NCBI GenBank assembly: GCA_010093515.1
Contig: MU001680.1
Coordinates: forward strand, 1,036,104-1,100,103
Source of the DNA: Lineolata rhizophorae
Taxonomy: Eukaryota > Ascomycota > Dothideomycetes > Lineolatales > Lineolataceae
Length of the DNA: 64,000 bases
Direction: 5' to 3'
In this document: piece by piece, positions 29,963 through 41,216 of the stretch
Layout of the letters: each line of letters starts with the position of its first letter
Position numbering within the stretch: the stretch's first letter is position 1
Notes under the pieces: model-generated
Databases searched by the model: none
Told to the model about the DNA's origin: nothing
Seen by the model: only the letters and a program-made list of their open reading frames with translations
Position numbers and translations under genes: made by a program

Positions 29963-30370
29963 TGTTGGCGAGACCGGAGGACAGGCGGAAGAACGGGCTA
30001 CGAACAAAAGCCGGCGAGTCGCGAGGCGGGCGACGATCGACGAGGCAGCCTGCCAAGAGGCAAACGAGCCAAACAGTGCAAACAAGCGGGAGGAGCTGAT
30101 CTCCGACATCGCGAGCAGCTGCCTGGCGGCACGCGCTCGCGGTGCGGCGTTGCAGCGGAAAAACCACAAATTTTCCAGATCCATTCGGCTCCAGCCAGCT
30201 TCTCCCGTCCCGGAGCTCGCGTCGCCTCCAATGTCGCCCATGTAGTCCGCCTCGTCTCCCTCCCGCACACGGCCGCCTTCGCTCGACCGACCCTGGAGGC
30301 GCCTCCCGGGCGATGCGCTGCCGGAAGACATCGTAGTTTTTACCGGTACGAGCTCCTCTCCGACGGCGCC
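29963..30370. promoter_or_regulatory. Shared divergent promoter of AIM24 and ATM1
   Basis: 408 bp between the two start codons, GC-rich, with both genes transcribed outward. No specific operator could be identified. The arrangement suggests coordinated expression of two mitochondrial membrane genes, but this is inference. Confidence 0.6.
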
Positions 30371-33185
30371 ATGCTCTTTCAACGCCTTCTCGTGCGCGGC
30401 ACGATCCGCGCGAGCAAACCTTTGGGCGTGTCGTCCTCCGTTTACGCGGCCGCACGCGTATCGCCGTACCCCGCGAGCGCCTCTCACGCACCTTTGCTCT
30501 CTGGCAATGCTACCGTTTGGTTCCCCGACAAAGCGTGGACAGCTGCGCAACCTGCGCGTATTTTCGTCGCGACACCGCGCTACCTTAAGGATCAACCGCG
30601 TGGGCAGGTGGCGACGCAGACGGAAACATCCCCGCCAAAGGAGGGAGGCGACAATGGACAACAGAAGACTGGAAAGGAAGCGAGTGGAATGAAGCAGGAG
30701 AATCTGTTGTCTGAAAAGACCGTGTCGAACAAGGAGCAGCGCAAGGCCGATTGGGCCATTATGAAAGAAATGAGCCGATACCTATGGCCAAAGGTGGGCA
30801 GCTGCTGGGCTCTATTGACGGACGACGTTGGCTAACCTGTACGGCTATAACAAACAGGACAGCCTCGGAACCAAGGCGCGCGTGGCACTGTCGGTTGGAT
30901 TGCTAGTCGGCGCGAAGGTATGCGGTCCTATTTGAGCACGACAATATCTTTTTGGCGTATCCGTGGCGCGAGTCTAGCCAACAGCCCGTTGCTAACTTCC
31001 AACCAGGTCCTCAATGTCCAAGTGCCATTCTATTTCAAGTCGATTGTCGACTCTATGAATGTCGACTTCATGGCTCTCGGTGGCACCGCGTGGACCGTCG
31101 CCGGCTCCATCATCGTGGCTTGTAAGCATTGCCCATTTGCCTGCCTAGTTGAGCTGTGTGTTGACTCTACTCGTAGACGGTGTGACCCGCGTTAGCGCTA
31201 CTCTGTTCCAGGAACTCCGTAATGCCGTCTTCGCAAGTGTGGCGCAGAAGGCCATTCGCCGTGTTGCCTGTAGCGTGTACGAACACTTGCTGCGGCTGGA
31301 CCTTAATTTCCATTTGAGCCGACAAACCGGCGGGTTAACGCGCGCTATCGATCGCGGTACCAAGGGCATCAGCTTTTTGTTGACGAGCATGGTGTTTCAC
31401 ATCCTCCCGACGGCGTTGGAAATTAGTCTCGTTTGCGGGATCTTGGTAGGTATTGCGATGGATGCCTAGTTTTGCTGTCGAAAACTAGAGTGCGACTATA
31501 GAGACCTATACTTACTAAACCCAACAGACTTATCAATACGGTGCAAAGTTTGCGGCAATCACGGCGGCCACAATGGTGGCTTACACGGCTTTCACCATCA
31601 CGACAACCTCGTGGAGGACCAAGTTCCGCAAGCAGGCCAATGCCGCCGACAATAAGGCTGCCACAGTTGCGGTGGACTCGCTGATCAACTATGAGGCAGT
31701 CAAAGTAAGTATATCTCCTTCCTATCTCATCTAGCTGGTAATTGCGCTTTATTTAGTGTCTCCTAACCCCACAACCCTACAGTATTTCAACAACGAGCGC
31801 CACGAAGTGGTGCGGTATGACCATGCTCTCAAAGACTACGAGAAAGCCTCCATCAAGGTTGCGACATCGCTGGCTTTCCTCAACTCAGGCCAAAATATCA
31901 TTTTCAGCACCGCGCTCACGGCCATGATGATGTTGGCCGCCGACGGCGTCGCGGCGGGAACACTCTCTGTCGGCGACCTCGTCATGGTCAACCAGCTCGT
32001 GTTTCAGCTGTCGGTCCCGCTTAACTTCTTGGGTTCCGTCTACCGCGAGCTCCGCCAGAGTCTGTTGGACATGGAAACGTTGTTCAACCTACAGAAGGTT
32101 GCCGTGACGGTTAAGGACAAGGAAGGCGCGCCACCGCTCCGCATCGGCGGTGTGTCGATCCCGGCAGATGTCTCCAGTCCGATCGCAAAAAAACCACTAC
32201 ATAGCCCTGAGATCCGCTTTGAGAATGTCACCTTTGGATACCATCCGGATCGGCCGATCCTCAAGGACTTGACCTTCACCATCCCGGCTGGCAAGAAAAC
32301 GGCCATTGTTGGCCCGTCTGGCGGCGGCAAGTCGACCGTGCTCCGCCTACTCTTCCGTTTCTACGACGTCCAGGGTGGGCGCATCCTCATCGATGGCCAG
32401 GACGTGCGCGACGTCCAGATGGATAGCTTGCGTCGTGCCGTTGGTGTGGTGCCGCAGGACGCGCCACTCTTCAACTCGTCCGTCATGGAGAACCTGCGCT
32501 ACGGACGCCTAGATGCTGACGACGGTGAGGTGAAGCGTGCGGCGAATAAGGCTAGGATCAGCAGCATCGTCGAGTCGTGGCCGGCCGGTTATGACACGGT
32601 GGTCGGCGAGAGGGGCCTGATGATTAGCGGTAAGTTAGACCTTAAGGAGGCACAGCTATCGCTGCAGAGCATCGTGGATGACTAACTTTCTCGTGCTCGA
32701 ATTCGTAGGTGGCGAAAAGCAGCGTCTGGCAGTGACACGACTGCTACTCAAGGATCCGCCGATTCTCTTCTTCGACGAAGCTGTACGTCTTCTATGACTA
32801 GCAGTGTCTTTTCTCCTATTCGATTAGTAGCTGACCCATTTCACCAGACCTCTGCGCTTGATACCCATACCGAGTCTGCGCTATTACAAAACATCAATGC
32901 CATCCTCCGTGAAAAGCAGCGCACTTCCATCTTCATCGCCCATCGTCTGCGCACCGTCTACGACGCGGATCTGATCGTCGTCCTAGAGGACGGCGGTGTC
33001 GCGGAACAGGGCACCCACGACCAGTTGGTCGATCGTGGTGGAGTCTACGCAGACTTGTGGAGCGGTAAGTCGAGCCCAACCTCACGATCCTCGTTAGATC
33101 ACGTTTGTTGACTGTTAATCTGGCTCCAGCCCAGGAGATGCGCTTCATCGAGGAGGAGAACTTGTCCGGCGAGAGTTCACGTTAG
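30371..33185 (+). CDS. ATM1: Mitochondrial iron-sulfur cluster ABC transporter (ATM1/ABCB7 type)
   Basis: Half-size ABC exporter of the mitochondrial inner membrane. It exports a glutathione-linked sulfur or Fe-S species needed for cytosolic Fe-S protein assembly. Nine exons were resolved: 30371-30793, 30858-30917, 31007-31121, 31177-31445, 31528-31704, 31783-32629, 32709-32782, 32848-33064 and 33130-33185, totalling 746 codons including the stop. The Arg/Ser/Ala-rich start fits a presequence. The transmembrane domain includes the family blocks [38 protein letters not shown] and [14 protein letters not shown] (the last two joined across an intron). The nucleotide-binding domain shows Walker [10 protein letters not shown] (32311), Q-loop VVPQDAP, signature [11 protein letters not shown] (split by intron 6), Walker B ILFFDEA and switch His in IAHRLR (32941). 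All catalytic motifs are intact, so it should be functional. Confidence 0.95.
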
Positions 33186-33586
33186 GTGGCATTCGAGGCT
33201 ATTGCCGGATGTGCGATTGTATCGTGCTGGGTAGAACGGGGATCGGAGTTTCTGGGAACTCTGGCATGGCCTTCGAAATGAAGATAGAGAAATCAAAGAC
33301 TTGAAGCCATTGGCATCTTGAAGTGCACTGTTTCTAGGTCACGCGGCCCAACACGTGCTCAATAGCAGAATCCAAACAATTGTGTAATTCTCCATCCATA
33401 CTAATCAACAACAGAACGTGCCTCAAAATAAGAGAAGTATACTCGGTGGCAGAACTCTGCACCTGCAGAGGCTAATTATTCGGAGCGGGGAAAAACAATG
33501 CACCGAATATAAATCACGTGAGCCTCGGGTTTCCTTGGACACCTTTAGTCAACTACCTGCAGACTTCCTATGTCATCACCCTCATC
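33186..33586. other. Intergenic region between ATM1 and the CwfJ-family gene
   Basis: About 400 bp containing the ATM1 3' UTR and the promoter of the next gene. No RNA gene or repeat was seen. Confidence 0.6.
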
Positions 33587-35474
33587 ATGAGTTCAAAAAT
33601 GTGAGTGTATGCTGCCATTTCCACCAAATTGACTTTGACCCATATACTCTTATCCGTTGGAATATTTAGCCCTAGACTCTAGTTTCGTCCATCTGGGTTT
33701 GAGCTAAGTTTTGAACTTATGCAGTGTGGTTGTCGGCGACGTTAAGGGGCAGTTTTCGACCGTATTCGAGAAAATCTCCGCTCTTCATGCCAAGAACAAC
33801 TTTACGCTTGCCCTCATCGGTGGGGATCTTTTCGCCGATCCTAGTAGCCCCACTGCAGACGACACGTCGAATGTCTCGGCGCTCATAGAAGGGCACATTT
33901 CTGTCCCACTGCCCACGTATTTTGCGCTTGGGAGGCATCCATTCCCGGCTGCCGCAGTTGACCGGCTCAACAAGTCTGATGACGGAGAGCTCTGTGAGAA
34001 CCTGTATTTTCTAGGCAAATGCACGACGATCAAAACTGCCGAGGGAGTTCGCATTGTGGCGCTTGGAGGTGTTCTAGATCAGGATGGAGACTCTGGGGGG
34101 AAGTATTCCCCGTTCTACACGGAGGATGACTGCCGTACACTGGGACGCGGAGGTGCTGGTCCAGTTACTGCTGGCGCAAACGGCGCAGAAATCTTAATCA
34201 CGTGCGACTGGCCAGCCGGAATCCGGTCCGGCTCGCGTGCCACGTATTCTTCGGATTCATCACCATTAGAGCAAACCTGCGTCGCGAATGTCTGCGCGGC
34301 CGTGAAGCCGCGGTATCACTTCTCCACCTCGGCGGCGTTCTGGGAACGAGAGCCGTACTTTCACATCCCCTCAGCAGAGGACGACGATGCATCGAAATTG
34401 TATCCGATTACCCGGTTCATCAGCTTGGCCCCCTTCGGCAATGCCAATAAACAGAAGTGGATCTATGCCTTCACGGTCGATCCATCCGCGCCGGCACCTC
34501 TCGTGGTGCCACAAGGGGTCACGATTTCGCCGCTGTCCATCTCGACCAAGAAGCGAGCTGCGCTCCCCACTCAGAACGAGCAGTACCGCTTCACGGCAGG
34601 CGCGGAGAGCCATCACCTGGGCCATCGCCACAACAAGCGGCAAAAAAAACGCCACGACAAGCAGCCGCCGCCAGGTCCGTCCGAATGCTTTTTCTGCCTT
34701 TCCAATCCCAATCTTGCGACGCATTTGCTCGCCTCGATCGGCTCGGAAGCCTATCTTGCCGCTGCCAAAGGCCCGCTTCCGATGAATACCACGTACACGT
34801 CTCTTGCTCCGTCCTTTGATTTTCCGGCGCACGTTCTGATCATTCCTCTCTCACACGTCCCGACTCTCTCGGCACTTCCTAACGCGGAATCGCGGAACGC
34901 GGTCCAAGAGGAGATGCTGCACTACCGATGGGCTCTGCAGCAGATGCTAGTTGAAAAGGGGTGTGGTAAGTTGGGGGCGGTAGCGTGGGAGGTAAGCAGG
35001 GAGAGGGGCATCCATGCACATTGGCAGTGGATGCCCGTAGAGGCAGGCATGGTGACCAAGGGGCTCGTCGAGGCAGCATTCAAGGTCGAGGCGGAGAACG
35101 AGGGGTGGAACTCATCGTGGGAAAGGCACGCCGGTCCTGGGAAAACGGCGGACGAGAAATCACAGGGCGATTTCTTCCGCCTGTGGATATGGAGCCCTCC
35201 CCAAACGCCCGGGAACATGGCGGGAGGGGGGACACCCAATAACGACGCAGAATATGGAGAAAACCTGGACGAAGACATCACTTCCCTTACTCTCCCTTTA
35301 AATAGCTCATTCCGATTCGACCTTCAGTTTGGCCGCAGGGTGATGGCAAAGCTTCTAGGGCTGGAGACGCGCTTGGATTGGCGTGCTTGTGCGCAGAGCC
35401 AAGACGAGGAAGCGACGGATGTGGAGGCGTTCAAGAAAGCTTTCGAGGCTTTCGATTTCACGTTGCGAGAATAA
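33587..35474 (+). CDS. CwfJ-family protein (CWF19L1/Drn1/Mug161-like)
   Basis: Nuclear protein related to yeast Drn1 and human CWF19L1, which act with the lariat debranching enzyme and late spliceosomes. Exon 1 is only 14 nt (33587-33600: ATG, Ser, Ser, Lys, plus two bases). A 124-nt intron (GTGAGT...TGCAG) joins it to exon 2 at 33725, giving a start MSSKIVVVGDVKGQ and 587 residues. The N-terminal third is a calcineurin-like phosphoesterase fold with GDVKGQ and GGDLF. The GNHE-type motif is degenerate (GRHP), so catalysis is doubtful. A basic stretch (HNKRQKKRHDK) precedes CwfJ domain 1 (CFFCLSNPN near residue 326, HVLIIPLSHVP, GIHAHWQ near 430). CwfJ domain 2 follows (FFRLWIW near 487, FRFDLQFGRR near 534). 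Confidence 0.9.
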
Positions 35475-37334
35475 GTGTGGGGCAGTAGGAAAAGAAAGAA
35501 GGTAGACCCTCAATTAGTTCTCTGTATTATTAGTGTAGTAAACGGCTTGTTCTGATGGGTTGTTAAGTCTAGACAGATCAGTGGCGAGCGTCGACGTTTG
35601 ACAATATCGTGTTGTCGAAAGCAAGTAGACTGTACTGGAAGGTTACGAAGCAAGCGTGATCGTACGGAAGCCACTGAGCCGCCACGAGCCAATCAGTCTC
35701 TCGCTCCGTAGCTTCTTCTAATAACAACGCGCTTTAAAAATCTCGCAATGTACGTCGACCGGTCCCCGTTACCTTACCCGAATCCCACCCGCCTGATACT
35801 CCGACCCTATCGAGAGATCGTGGCCAGCCAAGGCAGGCTCAGTCCCGTGGAAGGGGTCCTTTAGCTTTTAGTCGTGGTGAAACTAACGTCGTAGCACTGC
35901 ACATAGGGGTTGATTTGAGACCGGGCAACACCACAATTCGATGTGGAACATCTTAGCATGGACTGGGACGGTTTTGCGGAGGAGGAATCCCAAAGCTTGT
36001 TTTGTTAGCTAGCTGAAATTACGGTCGATGTCGAGCATAGACCCCAGTTAAGCGAGGTCAATGAGCGAACGGGATCGCCCGAAGAGGGGGGCGCAGAGTC
36101 GGCGACTGTGTCCTCTAGGCTGCTGCCTGGCGCAGCTCGTCGCTCCTTTCCCTTCACCCTCACCGTCATCATTTGTAGAATGGATCCCGCCAGTGACGTG
36201 CTATGTGAAGGCCTTGATCCCGCGGAGCCTAGAACATATACTGCCCTATCAAAATCCAGTAAAGTTCCTCGCACTACCCTGTAGTACCGCACACACGGAC
36301 GACCAAAAGAAGGCGAAACGCCAACAGTACCCTGACCGCTTCGACACAACAGCGCAGGTCTTTGACATCCGAGCTCAGCCGTGCGCATGGGTTTGAAACA
36401 TGCTACCCAGGAACAATCGTTTGTGATCGCGAAGCTCTTGGAGCTCTACTGTACAACCAGCTTGGCGATCATCGGTCGCTGCAGCAAATGTATGCACGTC
36501 AGCTACGCGCTGCATGATGAGCCGTGGTACCAAAATTAACTGCGATATGATGGTTTGTAGGGGCTCCACCTACCCCCCTCGACAACTCCTCCTCGACAAC
36601 TCCTCCTCGACAACTCCTCCTCGACAACTCCTCCTCGACAACTCCTCCTCGACAACTCCTCCTTCTCGACAGTCCTCAGCATTTTGCATTGCTAAAAGTA
36701 TCTTCTGCATCTCCAGGGTTCCCTCAACTTCATGAATATCTCGCTTCGCTCTGAGATTGGAGTGAACTACGTCGTACAAAGTTAACAGAAGCTCTGTTTT
36801 AAGGAACATGTACTCCCTCTACTTCTCCCAGCATAGCACGAAAGTCATCCACCGCCAAGGAGTACCGAGAGACTCGAGAACAGCAACGAGCCACCGCTTC
36901 GAAATGGCCTCGTGCTGGCAAAGCGGCACCTGATCGTGGAGCGTGGCGCTGAGATTGCTCATCGCCGAGATTGCGAGTTGATCGAGTTAATCGTATGCTC
37001 ACCCCTTGCCATGCATCGACACACTCGCCTCCAACCCGACACATAGTAGGCCTTGGAAGGCTAATCGTATAGGTTCGCTCATTCTTCGGATTTCGAGGCG
37101 GAAGGCAGCGCTGGATCTTTGCAGGTGCAGTTGCGGTCGAGTTGGCAGCAATATGGTTGCTCAAACTTCGGCCCGATCGGATATAACGCGGTTAGAGCAT
37201 TTCTGGCGTTTGCTATCGCGTTATGGTCTTGTGCCCCGTCCATTTCGACTGCCCGATCATCCAGATATACTCGATATATGTCACGAAAGCGGTAGAAGCG
37301 GTCGTAAGTCGCTGATGAAGAGCGCTCAGCCGCG
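35475..37334. other. Intergenic region with a minisatellite, no gene recognised
   Basis: Contains a short tandem repeat (see the 36.58-kb entry) and only short frames without recognisable motifs. The 3' UTR of the CwfJ-family gene lies at the left end and that of the phosphatase at the right end. Confidence 0.5.
36581..36664. repeat. 14-bp minisatellite, six units
   Basis: Six head-to-tail copies of a 14-bp unit, GACAACTCCTCCTC. A further imperfect unit with a 3-bp insertion follows, and the tract then degrades into TCGACAGTCCTC. It lies in non-coding DNA. Confidence 0.9.
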
Positions 37335-38249
37335 CTAACTAGACTGATTCGCGATGAAAGGGTGCTCAATTAACAAGACGTTGCGTGAAGAACTATCTAC
37401 AAGTCGGCGTGCGTGCGAAGAAAAGGTGGGCGACAGTCGCCTAGGCGGCTGTCGCCATGTCAACCAGTTACGCACAACAGTATGGTGGGTGCGCAGTGTC
37501 ACTCCGTGACAATATAGCGCTTTCGGGATCGTTCTCTCGTCATATTCCCATACGTTATATTCAACCTCCTCCCAAATACGAAGTTGCCGTACAAGGTTAG
37601 CACTTGGCTTAACCCTTCTCTTCGTTCGAACAAACTTTAGAGCATCTTCGTAAGTAATGCGGTACTTTCGCATGAGATACGCAATAATGACAGCTGGCGA
37701 ACGCGACCGCCCAGCTTGGCAGTGGACTAATATCGAATTTGTAGTGATTGGAGCAGAGGAGAACTGTAGAGACGATGACAGCCGTAAGACTGGAGAGGCC
37801 ATCTGGTCGATGAAATCGCAAATATCGCTCATGTAGACCAGCGTGTCCAGAGTTGGAGAGTCCTCACTTCTGATGAATATATGGCGGTCGTCTGGCTTCC
37901 CTGCTAGTAACATCGCTCGTCTCCATCCCGTTAAACAGTCGTAGAGTGAAACCATAGCATTAATATGGTTCTTTTGGAGCATTTCTGGGCATACTGAGGC
38001 CGGGACGTCTCCGAGAAAAAGGCCGGGGACAATTTCTGTCATCCATGGATCAGGGTACTTCTTCCTCTCCTCCTCTTTCTTCCCAACAGTTTGTTCTGTC
38101 TCCTGACGGGGCCTGGCGTTGTGAAGATCAGGACTCATCCTGAGTGTGCTTTTGCGGTACAGATAGTTGCGCAACAATGGTGTGGGTGAAGTGAATAACA
38201 ATGCCAAGCCCGCCAAGCCTGTCCTAAGCGCCCATAGCTTGCTCGGCAT
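37335..38249 (-). CDS. Dual-specificity protein phosphatase
   Basis: Cysteine-based phosphatase of the DSP family that removes phosphate from Ser/Thr and Tyr. The frame is 304 residues in one exon. The domain starts at about residue 69 (PWMTEIVPGLFLGDVPAS). A candidate general acid is Asp130 in RSEDSPTLD. The signature loop HCQAGRSRSPAV has its nucleophile at Cys177, and the usual helix YLMRKYRITYEDALKFVR follows. The first 65 residues are poorly conserved in character and begin with a hydrophobic stretch (GLAGLALLFTSPTPL). An internal Met at residue 38 is an alternative start. The C-terminal ~60 residues look unlike a domain, so a missed 3' intron or a decayed tail is possible. Substrate unknown. 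Confidence 0.75.
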   Translation of the reverse strand: MPSKLWALRTGLAGLALLFTSPTPLLRNYLYRKSTLRMSPDLHNARPRQETEQTVGKKEEERKKYPDPWMTEIVPGLFLGDVPASVCPEMLQKNHINAMVSLYDCLTGWRRAMLLAGKPDDRHIFIRSEDSPTLDTLVYMSDICDFIDQMASPVLRLSSSLQFSSAPITTNSILVHCQAGRSRSPAVIIAYLMRKYRITYEDALKFVRTKRRVKPSANLVRQLRIWEEVEYNVWEYDERTIPKALYCHGVTLRTHHTVVRNWLTWRQPPRRLSPTFSSHARRLVDSSSRNVLLIEHPFIANQSS

Positions 38250-38559
38250 CTTCCGTCACGAGGATTTAGCCGATGGAGAACAACATTCTACCTCGATTCG
38301 CATTGTAAAACACGCGCACTCGAATAGAAAACGGTTAGCTAGTGTCAAAAATAGACTGCTTGATGAGTCTCGCTAGTTTTATTAGATACCATCGTGAGTT
38401 TTCGACCCGCCGGCCACATTTCACACTCATAAGGACTGGAACATAAGTCAATTCCAACTAACCGCCGTGATTTCAACTCATCCGGCAAGCTTCAACCGGA
38501 CTCTTCTCTTCCTGAGCACGTTCGTTAGTAACAGACAGCAGCATCGACTAGCACCTACC
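38250..38559. other. Intergenic region
   Basis: Promoter side of both the phosphatase (minus) and the small ORF (plus). Nothing else was seen. Confidence 0.5.
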
Positions 38560-38838
38560 ATGGCTACAGATCAAGGCAAATGCAAAAACCTCGTCGACGT
38601 ATTAGCCTACGTTGAAGAACAAGACGTTTACGCATACAAAACTACTATCTACGACAATCGAACCGCAAGACTTGTCGCCAAAACCACCGACAACACAACT
38701 AAAAAAGTTAACCTAAGACTTCCTGGGCTCATAGTAGCGCTGAGATCACATGCACAATACGGTTTCGGTCATCCGTTAGGCGGCAAAGCTCTGTACGAAA
38801 GGATCAAGATATACCTTTCGCGGATTCCCCTTAGCTAA
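38560..38838 (+). CDS. Small hypothetical protein (92 aa)
   Basis: Unrecognised. The start at 38560 sits in a good fungal context (ACC ATG GCT), although the frame is open to an upstream Met at 38467. The product is basic, with repeated short patterns (KTTIYDNRTARLVAKTTDNT) and no signal peptide, membrane segment or known motif. Base composition differs from the GC-rich housekeeping genes. It could be a lineage-specific gene or a chance frame. Confidence 0.3.
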   Translation: MATDQGKCKNLVDVLAYVEEQDVYAYKTTIYDNRTARLVAKTTDNTTKKVNLRLPGLIVALRSHAQYGFGHPLGGKALYERIKIYLSRIPLS

Positions 38839-39392
38839 ATGCCCGCCGCTGACTTGTCAATAGGGAAATGTCCTGGCGTCAGCAAAGCCAAAGCATAGAG
38901 ACCTCTTCGTAGGAGCGCACGTCTGAGCCTAGGGCGCAGCGAACGTACTTACTGAGCACCAACACTCTTTCTAGCGAAAAAGACCCTGCGCCGAGAAGTA
39001 TGTCAACTTTATTCCGCTCTGCTATAAAGCTTCGAAAATCCAGTCGGCGACGCCCCAACTCCCCCCCTTCGCAGCCAAGGGTATCTCCTGCAGGCTTCGC
39101 CGTTAAGAGAGAGACGGACCAAGAAGTGTCAATTTACTCAGGAGCGCCCAAATTAGCCCCATCGATCATTGGAGGAAGTGTACGTTTGCAAAAGACCGCG
39201 CATATTGCTGTCAGAGGTGGAGTCAGATGAAGGTACAGCGAAGAACATTCGCTCCTTCTCGCTTTTCCTTGATGTTCTTGCCGTGCCGTGCTTCTTCTTG
39301 TGTATTCTAGCTTCATTTCCGTAGTCGCACTTTGCCTGCATCCCCAATGCCATGATTGCTTACTGCCGCCTGCATAGCGTTATTCTCCGCAT

Positions 39393-39923
39393 TTGGCTTT
39401 CCCGCATACGCCATCACCACCTCCTCATCGCCTCGCCACCGTGATCGTAGCTGTACCAGGGCTACTACCCCATCTAGAACACGTCCATCATCCCAGCAAT
39501 GTCTATCCTCAGCCGGCCCTCGACTGCGGGTCTGCTGCCGACCAGTTCGCACAGCCTGACGCAGACTACTACCACAAGATCCGATTACTCGATTCCACGA
39601 ACCCTGCCGATGCGGAGGCCTCTGTTGCCTCGTCGGATGAGGATGAGCTCGCCGAGATCGCCCGCCAGTCAATGGTTGGGTCTGTATCCAAGTTGAACCG
39701 AGAGACGTTGAGGCGAGAGCTAACAAGAAGGAAATACAGGAAGTGGCAGGAAGAAGTAAATGCTCTGGATAATGGAGAGCCTAGCTCAGGGAAGCAGAAG
39801 GATGTACAGATCAATGGAAATAACTCGGAGGAACAAGGAGACGAGTTTGAATCCGCCCGCTCCAGTCAATCAGGCCGGACTGTAATTAGTATCTCCATAT
39901 CAGACATCCTTACAACCACATGA
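39393..39923 (+). CDS. Hypothetical ORF upstream of the Ras-like fragment
   Basis: 176-codon open frame. The second half is charged and hydrophilic (SSDEDELAEIARQSM, RETLRRELTRRKYRKWQEE), which looks more protein-like than the Pro/His-rich first half. No P-loop or other GTPase motif is visible, so I cannot show that it is a 5' exon of the GTPase that follows 25 nt later. Real coding status is uncertain. Confidence 0.25.
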   Translation: MAFPHTPSPPPHRLATVIVAVPGLLPHLEHVHHPSNVYPQPALDCGSAADQFAQPDADYYHKIRLLDSTNPADAEASVASSDEDELAEIARQSMVGSVSKLNRETLRRELTRRKYRKWQEEVNALDNGEPSSGKQKDVQINGNNSEEQGDEFESARSSQSGRTVISISISDILTTT

Positions 39924-39948
39924 CACTTCTCGATAGTGACGCTGCTAG

Positions 39949-40626
39949 AAGTTCAGAATTGCCAGACTAATCGACATTGGTGGTGCACAGGAGCTCGGCC
40001 AAATCTGTGGGCAGGCGATAGGAACTGGAGATTCTTTTATTTTGGTCTACAGCATGTCCTCGCGGCCGTCGTTCAACAGAGTGGAGGAAATCTTCAAGGC
40101 AATACAGTGCAATTCCCAACAGATTGGAGCATCAACAATTCGGAGCGCCCCATTTATCTTAGTTGGGAATAAAAGCGATAGGATTATCGAGCGAGAAGTA
40201 TTGGCGGAAGAGGGGGAAGCATTAGCCAAGGAGTTTAAGTGCGAATTTGCTGAGGTTTCAGCAAGTAATCATCTCAAAGTTGAAGAACTCTATTCCAACC
40301 TAGTCCGGAAAGTTAGGCAGAATCGATCTCGCGCCACTAGGCAGGAAGGGCACTACTATATACGTTTTCAGGTCGAAAGGCCCAGCACTATTGCGAACTC
40401 GGAGGAACATGGGCATGGGCTTACACCAGCCAACGAGGCACATTGTGAATGGCAACAACTTGGTCTGGATGATGCGTTACGTCGTTGGCTGGGGTTGCCA
40501 GAAGTGCCAGAAGAGGAGCGGGACTCTTTGACAACACGGAATGGCCATGGATTTTCCAAGAAGGTGGATATAAAGGCGTGGTCTCTAGGTAACTGGTTTA
40601 CCTGCTGTTTCCATTCCCATCATTGA
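39949..40626 (+). CDS. Ras-like small GTPase, C-terminal part (5' exons not found)
   Basis: From an acceptor-like CTGCTAG the frame reads LIDIGGAQELG (switch II/G3 region), TGDSFILVYSMSSRPSF, FILVGNKSD (G4, guanine specificity), EFAEVSASN (G5), then a long divergent tail ending CCFHSHH. These motifs in this order identify a Ras-superfamily G domain. Two oddities stand out. The DTAGQE motif is DIGGAQ, so the position of Ras Gln61 is Ala. No CaaX box is present at the C-terminus. The P-loop (GxxxxGKS/T) and switch I are not visible in the ~1.1 kb upstream in any forward frame I checked. The gene is therefore either truncated or has a diverged 5' exon I missed. Confidence 0.6.
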   Translation, partial: KFRIARLIDIGGAQELGQICGQAIGTGDSFILVYSMSSRPSFNRVEEIFKAIQCNSQQIGASTIRSAPFILVGNKSDRIIEREVLAEEGEALAKEFKCEFAEVSASNHLKVEELYSNLVRKVRQNRSRATRQEGHYYIRFQVERPSTIANSEEHGHGLTPANEAHCEWQQLGLDDALRRWLGLPEVPEEERDSLTTRNGHGFSKKVDIKAWSLGNWFTCCFHSHH

Positions 40627-41216
40627 TTTTCTTTCTTATGTGTTTATTTCACGCATAGCCTCTCCTGCTATTCTATCTCTAATACGTCACTCCTTATATT
40701 TTAAAAATAGAATCCCTTAGGCGAGAAAGATGGTGAGAAACTCAGGGCTAGTTAGATTTTTACAGGCACGTCATTGGCGGTGTAGTAGCAAGGTAAACCT
40801 TTTAATATTATTAAGTGCTCGAATTACATCTCTTTGCAGCTCTTGAACTTCATAAGGGAGGCGTTTTTAGCCTTTGCCAATGCGGACGTCCATCGGGCCT
40901 GAAAGCGCCAAGCGCTCACACGGCCGTGCATTAGTTTCGCGATGCTTGGCGTGGTGTTGAGTTCTACCTCGTAGTTCACGTGAGGTCCGATTACAGCCTC
41001 AGGCCATTAACATCTAGATACCGGGTCATGCTCAACGATAGTAATTGCCGACCCAACCATCAAGTCTTCCATCCCGCCGCTCTTTGACGGGGATGACTAA
41101 CGGGGCACTGACTTGAGCAGGTCCGGTCAGTGCGGGTCAGCCGCCTCCCCTGCTAGCGTTGGCGGCATGTAATGACTTTAAATGGGATTCAATATAAGCT
41201 CAAATATCATCATATG
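40627..41216. other. Intergenic region, no gene recognised
   Basis: Non-coding sequence between the GTPase fragment and the decayed repeat array. No motif was recognised. Confidence 0.5.

Noticed and set aside
29669-30661. 330-codon minus-strand frame extending AIM24 exon 1 upstream
   Set aside because: The upstream part overlaps the ATM1 start region and is not protein-like. The Met at 29962 begins a plausible presequence and the exon sum is exactly 411 codons.
36005-36396. Overlapping frames of ~110-127 codons on both strands
   Set aside because: No motif, and mutual overlap suggests chance.
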